Assembly (NCBI GenBank): GCA_030706145.1
Contig: JAUZPB010000022.1
Location: 1 to 48,735, forward strand
DNA from: Bacteroidota bacterium
Lineage (GTDB): Bacteria > Bacteroidota > Ignavibacteria > Ignavibacteriales > SURF-24
Length of the DNA: 48,735 nucleotides
Direction of reading: 5' to 3'
Of the stretch, positions 35,337-45,301 are shown piece after piece. Each line of letters starts with the position of its first letter. Position 1 is the stretch's first letter. The translations under genes were made by a program, and so were the position numbers. The notes under the pieces were generated by a model. The model did not search any database, had not been told where the DNA came from, and saw nothing but the letters and a program-made list of their open reading frames with translations.

Positions 35337-36503
35337 ATGGAGATTCATAATAAATTTGAGCTACGAAAATTTGTAGCTCCTGAGTTCATTTTTGGTGAAG
35401 GATCAATTAACCTAGCAGGTCAGTATGCCAGAAACTTTAATGCGAGGCGGGTTTTAATAGTTACAGATCCCGGAATAATACAGGCGGGCTGGGCAAAGGT
35501 AGTAGAGACAAGCCTGGAAGCGCATGGGATCGGCTTTCTGACGTTTTCGAATATTACTCCAAATCCAAAGGCAGAAGAAGTCATGCAAGGGGCAGAATTA
35601 TTCCACAATTCCAGGTGTGATTGCATAGTTGCAGTTGGAGGGGGAAGTTCAATTGACTGTGCAAAAGGGATTGGGATTGTTGCCTCTAATAGAAGGCATA
35701 TACTAGAGTTTGAAGGAGTAGACAAAGTTCAATATTCAATGCCCCCAATAATTTGTATTCCAACTACAGCCGGTACAGCAGCCGATGTTTCCCAGTTTGC
35801 AATAATAACAGACTCAAATGAAAAGTTAAAGAAAGCAATAGTAAGCAAGGTAGTCGTACCTGATGTAGCCCTTATTGATCCAACGACGACGACGACAATG
35901 CCCAATTATCTGACAGCATGCACAGGCATCGACTGTCTGGTTCATGCAATTGAAGCATTTGTATCAAATGCAAGTTCAATGATCACCGATGTTCATGCAA
36001 TGGAAGCTATTAGACTAGCTTCAAAATACCTCCTACGTGTCTTAAGAGAACCAAACAATATGGAATACAGGACCAAAATGATGATGGCTTCACTAGAGGC
36101 GGGACTTGCCTTTTCAAATGCCAGTCTAGGGGTTACGCATGCTATGGCACATTCACTTGGAGGACTTACAGATGTAGCCCATGGCGAATGCAACTCTATT
36201 TTAGTTGATCATGTGCTTGAATTTAATTTTAAGGGTGCACCAGATCGTTATGCCAGAATTGGGGATGCTATGGGGTTAAATTTAAAGGGTGAAGACACAA
36301 AATCGATAAAAAAATCGATACTTGCAGAAATATCCAGGTTGAAGAAAGAAGCAAAAATAAACAATAGGTTAAGTAGTATAGGAATTGGATTTAGTGATAT
36401 CCCATATTTAGCAAAAAATGCAATGCATGATATCTGTGTAGTAACCAATCCGCGTAAACCTGTAGAAAAAGATATTGAAGTAATCTATGAAGAAGCACTC
36501 TGA
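35337..36503 (+). CDS. Iron-containing alcohol dehydrogenase, ErcA-like
   Basis: The product is 388 residues of the group III metal-dependent alcohol dehydrogenase family. The NAD-binding part has FGEGSINL, VTDPGI, VAVGGGSSIDCAKGI and IPTTAGTAADVSQFA. Metal ligands by family pattern are Asp199, His203 (GIDCLVHAIEA), His268 (THAMAHSLGG) and His282 (DVAHGECN), all present, so it should bind iron. The stop overlaps the start of a PAS histidine kinase by 17 bases. In Pseudomonas, ErcA (an iron ADH of this type) works with PAS kinases ErcS/ErcS' in controlling ethanol oxidation. The same pairing here suggests a sensor or regulatory dehydrogenase. Substrate is unknown. Confidence 0.88.
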   Translation: MEIHNKFELRKFVAPEFIFGEGSINLAGQYARNFNARRVLIVTDPGIIQAGWAKVVETSLEAHGIGFLTFSNITPNPKAEEVMQGAELFHNSRCDCIVAVGGGSSIDCAKGIGIVASNRRHILEFEGVDKVQYSMPPIICIPTTAGTAADVSQFAIITDSNEKLKKAIVSKVVVPDVALIDPTTTTTMPNYLTACTGIDCLVHAIEAFVSNASSMITDVHAMEAIRLASKYLLRVLREPNNMEYRTKMMMASLEAGLAFSNASLGVTHAMAHSLGGLTDVAHGECNSILVDHVLEFNFKGAPDRYARIGDAMGLNLKGEDTKSIKKSILAEISRLKKEAKINNRLSSIGIGFSDIPYLAKNAMHDICVVTNPRKPVEKDIEVIYEEAL

Positions 36504-38412
36504 AGAAAACAACTGGGAGATTCTCCGCCAGGAAGTCATAGGACTTGGAGAAAGGTCTGTAAGAAAAAACAGCTATACCGAATTAAAGAACAGGTTAGAC
36601 GATCTTGAGAGATTTAGATTTCTACTTGATTGTACTTTAGATTCGATATTTGTTGTTGAAATTCCCACAGGCAGAATTATAGATATAAATAAATCGGTGA
36701 TAACGCTTTTTGGTTACAGCAAAGATCAAATTCTTTCAATGAATATAAAAGAAGTGTTCGAAGAAGATCTTTGTGAGAAAATAATCAATATTCCAGAAAA
36801 TGAAAAATCAAAGGACCAATATCAGGAAATAGTTTTAACAAAAGTAAAAAGCAAAATCAGAGAGCCTTTTCCAGTCGAAATTTCTATTAATTCAGCAAAA
36901 TTCTTTTCAAAGATCTATGCAATAATTTTAGTAAGGGATATAACAGAAAGAAAGAAGCAGGAAGAAGAATTAAAAAGATTTAAGTTTATTTTAGACCATT
37001 CTGGAGAGGAGTTTTACCTATTCAATCCCGATGGGAGTTTTGCCTACGTAAACGAAGCAGTTGCCAAAAGTCTTCAGTACTCAATAGAAGAGCTCCTGGA
37101 GATGAAAATATTTCAGATAAATGGGAATGTAAATCAGAAGAGTTTCCTTAAGCATTTTGAGTTTTTAAAGGAAAATGATATTCCCCCATATGAGATAATG
37201 CAAACGACAAAATATGGCAATTTAATCCCCAAGGAAATAAAATCAGTTTATTTAAAGATAGGTGAAAAAGAATACATTTGCAGTTTTGCCCGTGATATAA
37301 CACTTCGCAAGAAGTCAGAAGAAGAGTTAAGAAAGCTTTCAAGGGCAGTTCAGCAAAGTTCAAGTCTAATAATAATTACGGACCTTCTTGGAAAAGTAGA
37401 ATATATAAATCCCAAATACAGCAATGCAACTGGCTTTATGCTTGAGGAAATAAATGGAGAAATTCCGAAATTTCTCAGCTATGATAGCAAAAATCCGGAA
37501 AGGTTTAAGAATCTTTGGAGTACTATCTTAGCCGGGAGGGAATGGAAAGAAGAGCTAAAGGTAGCAAAGAAGGATGGGGATAGCATTTGGATACAAGCTT
37601 CAATTTCCCCTGTTCAAAATGATTTGGGGAAAATCACTCACCTATTATGTACAGCCGAAGACGTAACAGATCAAAAAAGAGCAGAAGAAGAACTAATTAG
37701 GGCAAAGGATAAAGCCGAAAGATCGGACCGGCTTAAATCAGAGTTTCTTGCACAGATGTCACATGAAATACGTACGCCTGTAAATACAATATTAAATTAT
37801 ATTTCGCTAGTAAAAGAAGAGCTGCAATCAAACATTTCTGAAGATCTAAAGGTCAGTTTTAAGGCCATAGACAATGGGTCAAGAAGACTAATAAAGACGA
37901 TTGATTCGCTAATAAATATGTCGCAGATTCAAACGGGCAATTATGATTACAATCCAGCAAGGATAAATCTAGAGAAGGATATACTAGAAAATGTTATACT
38001 TGATTATCTGTATCTAGTAAAGGGAAAGAATGTTGATCTGAAATTTATCAATAAAGCAGAAAGTCCGGTTATTAGTGGAGATATCTATTCAATCACCCAA
38101 ATTTTTGCTAATCTGATTGATAACGCTGTAAAATATACAAATGAAGGAAAGATTGATGTTGTTTTATATAATTGTGAGGATTCTCTGTGTGTAGATGTCA
38201 GTGATACAGGAATTGGAATTTCAGATGAATACATGGGTCGTCTTTTTCAGCCATTTTCTCAGGAAGATACAGGTTACAGGCGCAGATTCGATGGAAATGG
38301 TTTAGGCTTAGCATTGGTATTAAAATATGCAGAATTAAATAATGCAGAGATCAAAGTTAAAAGCGAAAAAGGAAAGGGATCAACATTTACGGTTAAATTT
38401 AATTCAAAATAA
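36487..38412 (+). CDS. Soluble multi-PAS sensor histidine kinase
   Basis: The product is 641 residues with no transmembrane segment or signal peptide, hence cytoplasmic. Three PAS domains are visible. The first is about 40-155 (FLLDCTLDSIFVVEIPTGRIIDINKS..VRDITERKKQEEEL), the second about 160-275, and the third about 285-400 (ending TAEDVTDQKRAEEEL). The kinase core has SEFLAQMSHEIRTPVNTILN (H-box with the phospho-His), QIFANLIDNAVKYTNEG (N box), DVSDTGIGIS (G1) and GNGLGLALV (G2). No receiver domain is fused and no response regulator is adjacent. Translation is coupled to the upstream ErcA-like dehydrogenase by a 17-base overlap, so the signal may come from that enzyme's substrate or redox state. 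Confidence 0.93.
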   Translation: MKKHSEENNWEILRQEVIGLGERSVRKNSYTELKNRLDDLERFRFLLDCTLDSIFVVEIPTGRIIDINKSVITLFGYSKDQILSMNIKEVFEEDLCEKIINIPENEKSKDQYQEIVLTKVKSKIREPFPVEISINSAKFFSKIYAIILVRDITERKKQEEELKRFKFILDHSGEEFYLFNPDGSFAYVNEAVAKSLQYSIEELLEMKIFQINGNVNQKSFLKHFEFLKENDIPPYEIMQTTKYGNLIPKEIKSVYLKIGEKEYICSFARDITLRKKSEEELRKLSRAVQQSSSLIIITDLLGKVEYINPKYSNATGFMLEEINGEIPKFLSYDSKNPERFKNLWSTILAGREWKEELKVAKKDGDSIWIQASISPVQNDLGKITHLLCTAEDVTDQKRAEEELIRAKDKAERSDRLKSEFLAQMSHEIRTPVNTILNYISLVKEELQSNISEDLKVSFKAIDNGSRRLIKTIDSLINMSQIQTGNYDYNPARINLEKDILENVILDYLYLVKGKNVDLKFINKAESPVISGDIYSITQIFANLIDNAVKYTNEGKIDVVLYNCEDSLCVDVSDTGIGISDEYMGRLFQPFSQEDTGYRRRFDGNGLGLALVLKYAELNNAEIKVKSEKGKGSTFTVKFNSK

Positions 38413-38430
38413 AATTTGAAGAAAAAGGGA

Positions 38431-38474
38431 GCAGAAAAAAAGAGAGTTATAAAGACTATTTCTCTTTTTTCTGC
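38431..38474. terminator. Bidirectional A/T-rich terminator between kinase and acyl-CoA synthetase
   Basis: GCAGAAAAAAAGAGA (38431-38445) pairs with TCTCTTTTTTCTGC (38461-38474), apart from one bulged A, around a 15-base loop between convergent genes. The stem is mostly A-T, so it is weaker than the other terminators here. Confidence 0.65.
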
Positions 38475-38485
38475 CCGAATAAAAA

Positions 38486-40312
38486 CTACATTTTCTCTAG
38501 TCCCTGATACATTTCATCAATAAGGTTAGAATATCTTTCCTCAATTGTCTTTCTCTTTAGTTTCAGTGTTGGAGTCACCTCACCTGATTCAAGGGAAAAT
38601 GGTTTATCAAGAAGGACAAATTTTCTTACTCGTTCAAAGTTAGCCAATTGTCTTTGGAATCTCTCCAGATCTTTTTCTATGACTTCATATATTTCCTTAT
38701 TATTAACAAGGTCTGTATCAGACTCATAATCAATACCATGAGAATCTGCATATTCTCTTACAGCCTCAAAATCAGGAACAATCAAAGCACTCAGAAACAT
38801 CCTTCTATCACCAATTAAGACAAACTGGTCGATATACTTGCTTCCCAAGAAAAGGTTTTCAATAGGAGTAGGTGCAATATATTTACCATTAGAAGTCTTG
38901 AAGAGATGTTTTTTCCTGTCAGTAATTACAAGGAACCCTTCAGCATCAAAGACGCCAATATCACCTGTATGGAGCCAACCATCTTTTAAGACAGCTTCAG
39001 TTTCTTTTTTATTCTTAAAATAGCCCTGCATAACGTTTGAACCACGGACGAGAATTTCGCCATCGGGAGCAATTTTCACTTCAACACCAGGGAAAGGTTT
39101 ACCAACAGAGCCAAACTTATAGTCATCAACCCTGTTGCAAGCTATAACAGGAGAAGATTCAGTAAGTCCATAACCCTCAAGTATAGTAATGCCGACGGCC
39201 TCAAAAAATTCGCCAAGTTCTCTAGGAAGAGCAGCACCGCCAGAGACAAAGAACCGCAGTTTTCCGCCTGTTTTATCTCTTATCTGTTTTAAGACAAGTT
39301 TATCTGCAGCCTTATGTTTTAATGAAAGGCCAAGTGTAAGTTTATCTGCTTTTTTTGCTTGTGCATATTCCCTGCCTATTTCGATTGCCCAGTTAAATAT
39401 CTGTTGTTTTTTTTCAGACTGGTTCTCTACATTTTTTTTGATCTTGCTATAAATTCTTTCGAAGAGTCTAGGAACAGTTGTAATAATTGTAGGTTTAATA
39501 TCTACCATATTAGAAGCAACGGCCTCGATGCTTTCAGCATAGCAAACCATACACCCTGAAGAAAATGCAGTATAATATCCAGCCATTCTTTCAAAGATAT
39601 GGCATAAAGGGAGGAAAGAGAGAAAAACATCATCTTTATTAAAGGGTAAAGCCTCAGAGGCAGCATATACATTTGAGATAATATTTCTATGGGTAAGCAG
39701 TACACCTTTAGGAATTCCTGTTGTACCAGAGGTATAAATTATGGTACATAAGTCATCTCCGCTACAGGCCTTAGAAGCATCCTTAAGAAAGAAAAGGTTA
39801 TCTTTCATAAAGACCAATCCCCTTTCCTGAACTTCCTTAAAAGAAAATAATTCAGGAGAAGTATGAGTTTGATCCTTTTCGTTCAGTAAAATAATAAATT
39901 TGAGGTTCTTACAGTTAGCTCTGATCTTCAGGATCTTATTTAGTTGAAATTTATTAGAGCAAATAATTCCGACAGATTCAGAATCCTTAAGAATAAATTC
40001 GACCGAATCTGCAGTAAGCGAGGGATAAATCGGTACATCGACAGCCCCCATTGATAAGATAGCCAGATCGGAATATACCCATTCAGGGCGATTCTCAGAG
40101 ATTATTGCAATCTTATCCCCTTTTTTTATATTCAATGTCGCCAGTCCCATGGCGAACTTTTCAGTTTCTTCCTTTAGCTGTGCATAAGAGACATCGATCC
40201 ACTGACCAGCAGACTTATATCTCATCAAAGGTTTTGATACAGTCTTACCGAATTCATCGGTAAGCATATAAAACATTTCACCAATGGTCTTAAACTTTCT
40301 AATTACGCCCAT
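38486..40312 (-). CDS. fadD: Long-chain fatty acyl-CoA synthetase (AMP-forming)
   Basis: It activates long-chain fatty acids with ATP and CoA at the inner face of the membrane. From ATG 40312 it has 608 residues. It is of the FAA1/FadD15-like type, with the P-loop IIYTSGTTGIPKGV, PLCHIFERMAGYY, VPRLFERIYSKI, GYGLTESSPV, GWLHTGDIG and a C-terminal TDRKKHLFKTSNGKYIAPTPIE. The next upstream codon is GTG (40315), but ATG 40312 sits 7 bases after GGAG, so I chose it. The gene is 120 bases downstream of dedA and may be part of the tkt-dedA transcription unit. The symbol is by family. Confidence 0.93.
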   Translation of the reverse strand: MGVIRKFKTIGEMFYMLTDEFGKTVSKPLMRYKSAGQWIDVSYAQLKEETEKFAMGLATLNIKKGDKIAIISENRPEWVYSDLAILSMGAVDVPIYPSLTADSVEFILKDSESVGIICSNKFQLNKILKIRANCKNLKFIILLNEKDQTHTSPELFSFKEVQERGLVFMKDNLFFLKDASKACSGDDLCTIIYTSGTTGIPKGVLLTHRNIISNVYAASEALPFNKDDVFLSFLPLCHIFERMAGYYTAFSSGCMVCYAESIEAVASNMVDIKPTIITTVPRLFERIYSKIKKNVENQSEKKQQIFNWAIEIGREYAQAKKADKLTLGLSLKHKAADKLVLKQIRDKTGGKLRFFVSGGAALPRELGEFFEAVGITILEGYGLTESSPVIACNRVDDYKFGSVGKPFPGVEVKIAPDGEILVRGSNVMQGYFKNKKETEAVLKDGWLHTGDIGVFDAEGFLVITDRKKHLFKTSNGKYIAPTPIENLFLGSKYIDQFVLIGDRRMFLSALIVPDFEAVREYADSHGIDYESDTDLVNNKEIYEVIEKDLERFQRQLANFERVRKFVLLDKPFSLESGEVTPTLKLKRKTIEERYSNLIDEMYQGLEKM

Positions 40313-40432
40313 CACAAAACTCCGAATTTGTGGGTGAGAAAATAACCTCCTCAGCTATAAAAATCAATTGGGAGTTCATAGATAGTAAAGAAATAAATAG
40401 CAAAGAAAAAGGCTAATGAAAGATCTGCATGT

Positions 40433-41083
40433 TTAAACATCTGCACGTTTTGCACTTTTTTGCCGGAAATATTCGATAACACCTGGAAGAACAGAGATAA
40501 TAATAATTGCAATAATGACAAAGGAGAAATTATTTTTTACAAATGGAATATTCCCAAAGAAATAACCTGCCAAGAGGAATAAAGAGACCCAAAGAATTCC
40601 CCCAATAAAATTATAGCTTATAAATTTTCCATAGGACATAGTTCCTATTCCCGCAACAAAAGGAGCAAAGGTTCTAATAATAGGAATAAACCTTGCAATT
40701 ATAATGGTTTTTCCACCATGTCTTTCATAAAACTGGTGAGTTCGCTCAAGGTGTTCTTTTTTAAGGAACCTAATTTTATCCTGCTGAAATATCCTGGGTC
40801 CTATTTTGTTACCGATCCAATAATTTACAGTATCGCCAAGAATTGCAGCGATGCCCAGCACAAAAAAAAGTGCAGCCAGATCAAAAGAGCCTAAGGCTGC
40901 AAAAGTACCGCTTGCAAAGATAAGTGAATCACCGGGCAGAAATGGTGTAATAACCAGCCCGGTCTCACAGAAAATCACAAAGAACAATATAACATAAGTC
41001 CAAAAGCCATATTGCAAAATAATATCACTAAGATGTCTGTCAAGATGAAGAAAGACATCAACAAAGAACTTTATCGTTTCCAA
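40433..41083 (-). CDS. DedA-family membrane protein
   Basis: The product is 216 residues with about five hydrophobic segments. The DedA/VTT signature is clear: [22 protein letters not shown] near the N-terminus, then [13 protein letters not shown], and [37 protein letters not shown]. The conserved Glu and Arg of the family (ETGL and RFIPIIRTF) are present. DedA proteins are involved in lipid-carrier (undecaprenyl phosphate or phospholipid) recycling or scrambling across the membrane. Which lipid is used here is unknown. It starts with TTG at 41083, 13 bases after transketolase, so the two are cotranscribed. Confidence 0.93.
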   Translation of the reverse strand: METIKFFVDVFLHLDRHLSDIILQYGFWTYVILFFVIFCETGLVITPFLPGDSLIFASGTFAALGSFDLAALFFVLGIAAILGDTVNYWIGNKIGPRIFQQDKIRFLKKEHLERTHQFYERHGGKTIIIARFIPIIRTFAPFVAGIGTMSYGKFISYNFIGGILWVSLFLLAGYFFGNIPFVKNNFSFVIIAIIIISVLPGVIEYFRQKSAKRADV

Positions 41084-41096
41084 TTATCAGTCTACC

Positions 41097-43127
41097 TTAT
41101 AAGAGTTGTTTTACTTTAGCAAGTACCTGCTTTGATTTTTCAATAACATTATCGACTGTAAAGCCAAATTTTTCAAATAGGACCCCAGCCGGAGCAGATT
41201 GTCCAAAGCCATCCATTCCAATAGACTCACCATATTGACCGACATATTTTGTCCAGCCCATTTTAACAGCAGCTTCAACCGAAAGGCGAGCTTTTACGTC
41301 TGATGGGAAAACAGATTCTTTATATTCAGGTGACTGCTTTTCGAAGAGTTCCCAGCTTGGGAAGCTTACAACTCTAACTTTAATGCCATCGGCCTGCAAT
41401 TTCTCAGCAGCAGAAACAATAAGTGAAACCTCGCTGCCTGTAGCCATAAGAATTAAATCAGGAGTGCCAGAAGAATCCTTAAGTATATAGGCACCTTTAA
41501 GGAGGTTTTCAGCTGAAGAATACTTATTCTGGTCAATAACTGGTAAGGCTTGTCTAGAGAGAAGCAAAAGCACAGGACTGCCTTTATGCTCAATAGCAGC
41601 TTGCCAAGCAAATGAAGTTTCATTAGCATCAGCTGGTCTAATAACAATTATTCCAGGAATAGCTCTTAAAGAAGCAATATGTTCGATAGGCTGATGAGTT
41701 GGGCCATCTTCACCAAGGCCTATTGAATCATGAGTAAATACATAAACTGGTCTTAGAGCAGAGAGAGTACCTAATCTAAGAGCCGGGCGCAAGTAATCAG
41801 AGAAAATAAGGAAAGTACCACCGTAGGGTATTACGCCGCCATAAATAGCCATACCATTTAATATTGAAGCCATTCCGTGTTCTCTTACGCCAAAATGGAA
41901 ATTTCTGCCTGTTCTGCACTCTGCTGAGAAGGCAGGATAGTCTTTAAGATAAGTATCATTCGATGGAGCAAGATCAGCGCTACCACCAATCAGGCCTGGC
42001 AAGTATGGAGCAATTGCATTTAGGACCTTGCCTGAAGCAGAACGAGTAGCAAGTTTTTTTACTTCTTCAGCATTGAACTTGGGCAGTTTTTTCTTCCATT
42101 CCTGGCCATATTCATTATACATCAGTGCATTAAATATCTTTGCATCTTGAGGATATTTTTCCATATAAGATTTATATGTATTCTTCCATGCTTCTTCTTC
42201 TTCGATTCCCTTTTGTTTAAACTTCGAGAAGAAATCAGCTACTTCCTTAGGGACGAAAAATGTTTTATCTTCAGGCCAGCCGAGGTTTCTTTTAGTAAGC
42301 TTTACCTCTTCTTCTCCAAGAGGAGAACCATGAGCCGAGGAAGTATCTTGTTTATTAGGACTTCCATAACCAATATGTGTATGTGTAATAATTATCGAGG
42401 GTTTTGTGGTTTCCTTTTGAGCATTTATAACAGCTTTTTCAATTGCATCAAGGTCGTTAACATCATCGATCGTTTGGACATGCCAGTGATAGGCTTCAAA
42501 TCTTTTAGTGTTATCATCATTATAAGAAAGTGAGGTCGAGCCATCAATACTTATATTATTGTCATCATAAAATACAATAAGTTTGCCAAGCTTTAAGTGT
42601 CCGGCAAGTGAAGCAACTTCGTGAGAAATACCCTCCATCAGGTCGCCATCGCTAACGATAACATAAATATAGTGATTCAGTAGTTCAACATCGTCTTTAT
42701 TAAATGTTCCAGCCAAATACTGTTCAGCAATAGCCATTCCAACAGCATTTGAAATTCCTTGACCTAAAGGTCCTGTAGTAGTCTCAACTCCTGGAGTAGT
42801 GGTTGCCTCAGGATGCCCTGGCGTCATACTATCCCATTGTCTAAACTGTTTTAGCTGCTCTAAAGGAAGGTCATATCCAGTAAGATATAACATACTGTAG
42901 AGAAGCATACTGCCATGACCGGCAGAAAGGACAAATCTATCGCGGTTAAACCATTTAGGGTTTACCGGATTATACTTCATGAATTTCGTAAACAATGTAT
43001 AAGCAATTGGAGCACATCCCATTGGCATTCCGGGATGACCGGAATTAGCTTTTTGAACAGCATCAACGGCTAAGAATCGAATAGTGTTAATGCAAAGTTC
43101 ATCAAATTTAGGATTTTCTCTGGACAT
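41097..43127 (-). CDS. tkt: Transketolase
   Basis: This thiamine-diphosphate enzyme of the pentose phosphate pathway transfers two-carbon units between sugar phosphates. It has 676 residues, the full three-domain length. Seen are KANSGHPGMPMGCAPIAY, GPLGQGISNAVGMAIAEQYL, SDGDLMEGISHEVASLAGH with DDNNISIDG (ThDP/metal site), GSADLAPSN, FGVREHGMASILNGMAIYGG (catalytic Glu), FTHDSIGLGEDGPTHQPIEH and LSRQALPV. It has an AGAGG ribosome site before ATG 43127. It leads the operon with dedA and possibly fadD. The 136-base gap upstream separates it from the small unknown protein. Confidence 0.97.
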   Translation of the reverse strand: MSRENPKFDELCINTIRFLAVDAVQKANSGHPGMPMGCAPIAYTLFTKFMKYNPVNPKWFNRDRFVLSAGHGSMLLYSMLYLTGYDLPLEQLKQFRQWDSMTPGHPEATTTPGVETTTGPLGQGISNAVGMAIAEQYLAGTFNKDDVELLNHYIYVIVSDGDLMEGISHEVASLAGHLKLGKLIVFYDDNNISIDGSTSLSYNDDNTKRFEAYHWHVQTIDDVNDLDAIEKAVINAQKETTKPSIIITHTHIGYGSPNKQDTSSAHGSPLGEEEVKLTKRNLGWPEDKTFFVPKEVADFFSKFKQKGIEEEEAWKNTYKSYMEKYPQDAKIFNALMYNEYGQEWKKKLPKFNAEEVKKLATRSASGKVLNAIAPYLPGLIGGSADLAPSNDTYLKDYPAFSAECRTGRNFHFGVREHGMASILNGMAIYGGVIPYGGTFLIFSDYLRPALRLGTLSALRPVYVFTHDSIGLGEDGPTHQPIEHIASLRAIPGIIVIRPADANETSFAWQAAIEHKGSPVLLLLSRQALPVIDQNKYSSAENLLKGAYILKDSSGTPDLILMATGSEVSLIVSAAEKLQADGIKVRVVSFPSWELFEKQSPEYKESVFPSDVKARLSVEAAVKMGWTKYVGQYGESIGMDGFGQSAPAGVLFEKFGFTVDNVIEKSKQVLAKVKQLL

Positions 43128-43263
43128 TGTAGGCCTCTTGATTTCTATATTTTTTAATAGCTACAAATATAACTATATTATTTAATAGTTTTTAAAATTT
43201 AAACTTAAAAATCTTTGACCGGATGAGATGTAAGGTAACAAAGGTGTGAGAAAGAGGTCCCTT

Positions 43264-43596
43264 TTAGAATTCACTAATTATTTTTCCATCGACGACGGGT
43301 GTAACGCAGACTAAAGGATTTTCGGGCAGTTTAAAGTTTTGAAAGATTTCCTCGAAGAGCTGGAATTGCATTCCTTGTTTTTCCAAGCGTGAGAACTTAT
43401 TATATTTCATAAATTCCCCTTTCTTATTTGTAGGGGCATCAAAATGATAAGCTGAATCAAAATCTTCTCTGGCATGTCTTTTCAGAAATTCAATTTTATT
43501 ATTATCACCACCTTCCATTTCGTAACCTTTAGCCCTGAAGGCAACAACGTAGCCATTATTGATGATCAGATAAATATTTAATATTATTTCAAGCAC
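43264..43596 (-). CDS. Small protein of unknown function
   Basis: The product is 110 residues, starting with GTG at 43596. An ATG at 43518 (beginning MEGGDNNKIEF) is an alternative start after an AAAGG stretch. I kept the longer version because its first residues read as coherent beta strands (IYLIINNGYVVAFRA). The rest has DFDSAYHFDAP, KYNKFSRLEKQGMQFQLFEEIFQNF and a C-terminal LVCVTPVVDGKIISEF strand pair. There is no signal peptide, transmembrane helix or metal motif. It looks like a compact soluble alpha/beta domain. I recognise no family. It lies between fumC and transketolase, separated from fumC by a hairpin. Confidence 0.55.
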   Translation of the reverse strand: MLEIILNIYLIINNGYVVAFRAKGYEMEGGDNNKIEFLKRHAREDFDSAYHFDAPTNKKGEFMKYNKFSRLEKQGMQFQLFEEIFQNFKLPENPLVCVTPVVDGKIISEF

Positions 43597-43639
43597 TTAA
43601 TTTTTTTCCCTACTTAATAAAAACACTTTTAGATAAAAT

Positions 43640-43682
43640 ATTTAAGCACCTAAGAGAAGATATCTTATCTCTCAGGTGCTTA
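43640..43682 (-). terminator. Terminator downstream of fumC
   Basis: AAGCACCTAAGAGA (43644-43657) pairs with TCTCTCAGGTGCTT (43668-43681) with one mismatch, around a 10-base loop. On the minus strand it is followed by AAATATTTTATC. It starts 60 bases past the fumC stop. Confidence 0.75.
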
Positions 43683-43743
43683 TTAAAATGTGTCAAGAGA
43701 AAACCTATTTATTGCTTTAAGGTTGGCTCTTCATTTACATTCA

Positions 43744-45135
43744 TTATTTCTTAGGGCCAATCATTTTTTCTGGTCTAACAACTTCATCGAATTTTTCAGC
43801 AGTTAAAAGGTTTAGTTCAACAGCAGCTTCCTTCAATGTTTTGTTTTCCTTGTGAGCTTTCTTAGCAACTTTAGCTGCATTGTCATAACCTATGTGAGGG
43901 TTAAGAGCAGTAACAAGCATCAAAGAGTTATCCAGATTTTTCTTGATATTAATCTTATTTGCCTGAATACCAACTACACAATGGTCAGTAAAGCTTTCGC
44001 AAGCATCAGAGATCAATTTAATGGACTGAAGGACATTATGAATTATTACAGGCTTAAAGACATTAAGTTCGAAATTGCCCATAGCGCCGCCGAAATTAAC
44101 AGCCACGTCGTTACCAAATACCTGTGCACAAACCATAGTCATTGCTTCGCACTGTGTAGGATTAACCTTACCAGGCATAATGGAACTACCAGGTTCATTT
44201 TCAGGCAGTAATAGTTCACCAATACCACAACGAGGACCAGAGCCAAGTAAGCGAATATCATTTGCAATTTTCATAAGTGAAGCTGCAAGAGTTTTTAATA
44301 CACCGCTTGTCTCGACAAGAGCATCATGAGCTGCAAGAGCTTCAAATTTATTTCTAGCTGAAATAAATGGTTTACCAGTTAGGTCGCTAATTGCGCCAGC
44401 AGCTTTGACAGCAAATTCTGGATGTGTATTAAGTCCTGTACCTACAGCAGTACCGCCTAAAGCGAGTTCATAAAGTCTAGGCAGGCAGGAATTAATTCTT
44501 TCGAGGCCGTTTGTAAGCATTTGTACATAGCCTGAGAATTCCTGACCTAAAGTAAGCGGAGTAGCATCCATAAGATGAGTTCTTCCGATCTTAATAATGT
44601 CTTTAAATTCTTCGGACTTTACCTGGAAAGCATCACGAAGCTTTGTTACCATTGGAATAAGTCTTCTATGTATCTCTTCAACTGCAGCAATATGCATTGC
44701 TGTAGGGAAAGTATCATTTGAAGACTGTGCTTTATTGACATCATCGTTTGGGTGAATAGGTTTTTTGCTACCCATTACACCGCCCGCAATCTCAATTGCC
44801 CTATTGGAGATTACTTCATTGGTATTCATATTTGTCTGAGTACCGCTACCAGTCTGCCATACTACAAGTGGAAAATGATCATCAAGCTTTCCTTCAATTA
44901 CTTCATTAGCAGCTTGAACAATAAGATCAGCTTTTTCAGCAGGTAAAATTCCCAATTCTTTATTAGTTATTGCTGCAGCTTTCTTTAAGATACCCAAAGC
45001 TCTTATAAGTGGCCTTGGAAAACGCTCGCCACCAATCTTAAAATTCTGTAATGAACGGGCTGTCTGTGCACCATAATATCTGTCGCATGGCACCTTAATT
45101 TCCCCCATACTATCAGATTCATTTCTGAATTCCAT
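43744..45135 (-). CDS. fumC: Fumarate hydratase, class II
   Basis: It hydrates fumarate to malate without an iron-sulfur cluster. Its 463 residues have the expected length. Class II fumarase markers are [84 protein letters not shown] (the THL and DATP residues that separate fumarases from aspartases) and the signature [17 protein letters not shown] strong GGAGG ribosome site precedes ATG 45135. It is transcribed alone and has its own terminator. Together with the aspartase at 5039 it shows both branches of the same enzyme family. Confidence 0.96.
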   Translation of the reverse strand: MEFRNESDSMGEIKVPCDRYYGAQTARSLQNFKIGGERFPRPLIRALGILKKAAAITNKELGILPAEKADLIVQAANEVIEGKLDDHFPLVVWQTGSGTQTNMNTNEVISNRAIEIAGGVMGSKKPIHPNDDVNKAQSSNDTFPTAMHIAAVEEIHRRLIPMVTKLRDAFQVKSEEFKDIIKIGRTHLMDATPLTLGQEFSGYVQMLTNGLERINSCLPRLYELALGGTAVGTGLNTHPEFAVKAAGAISDLTGKPFISARNKFEALAAHDALVETSGVLKTLAASLMKIANDIRLLGSGPRCGIGELLLPENEPGSSIMPGKVNPTQCEAMTMVCAQVFGNDVAVNFGGAMGNFELNVFKPVIIHNVLQSIKLISDACESFTDHCVVGIQANKINIKKNLDNSLMLVTALNPHIGYDNAAKVAKKAHKENKTLKEAAVELNLLTAEKFDEVVRPEKMIGPKK

Positions 45136-45301
45136 TTCTCCTCCTTATTACTATTTGGAAATTATATCAAATGTGAGTTTTGTAAAATAAAATTACCTTA
45201 AAGATGGCTTATAATCAATTGCTGAGTACTAAAAACTGGGTTTCTAGTGCATTGTTTTTAAAAAGATGAAGGAGAATTTAGACTGCCCTATTATCAGAAT
45301 T

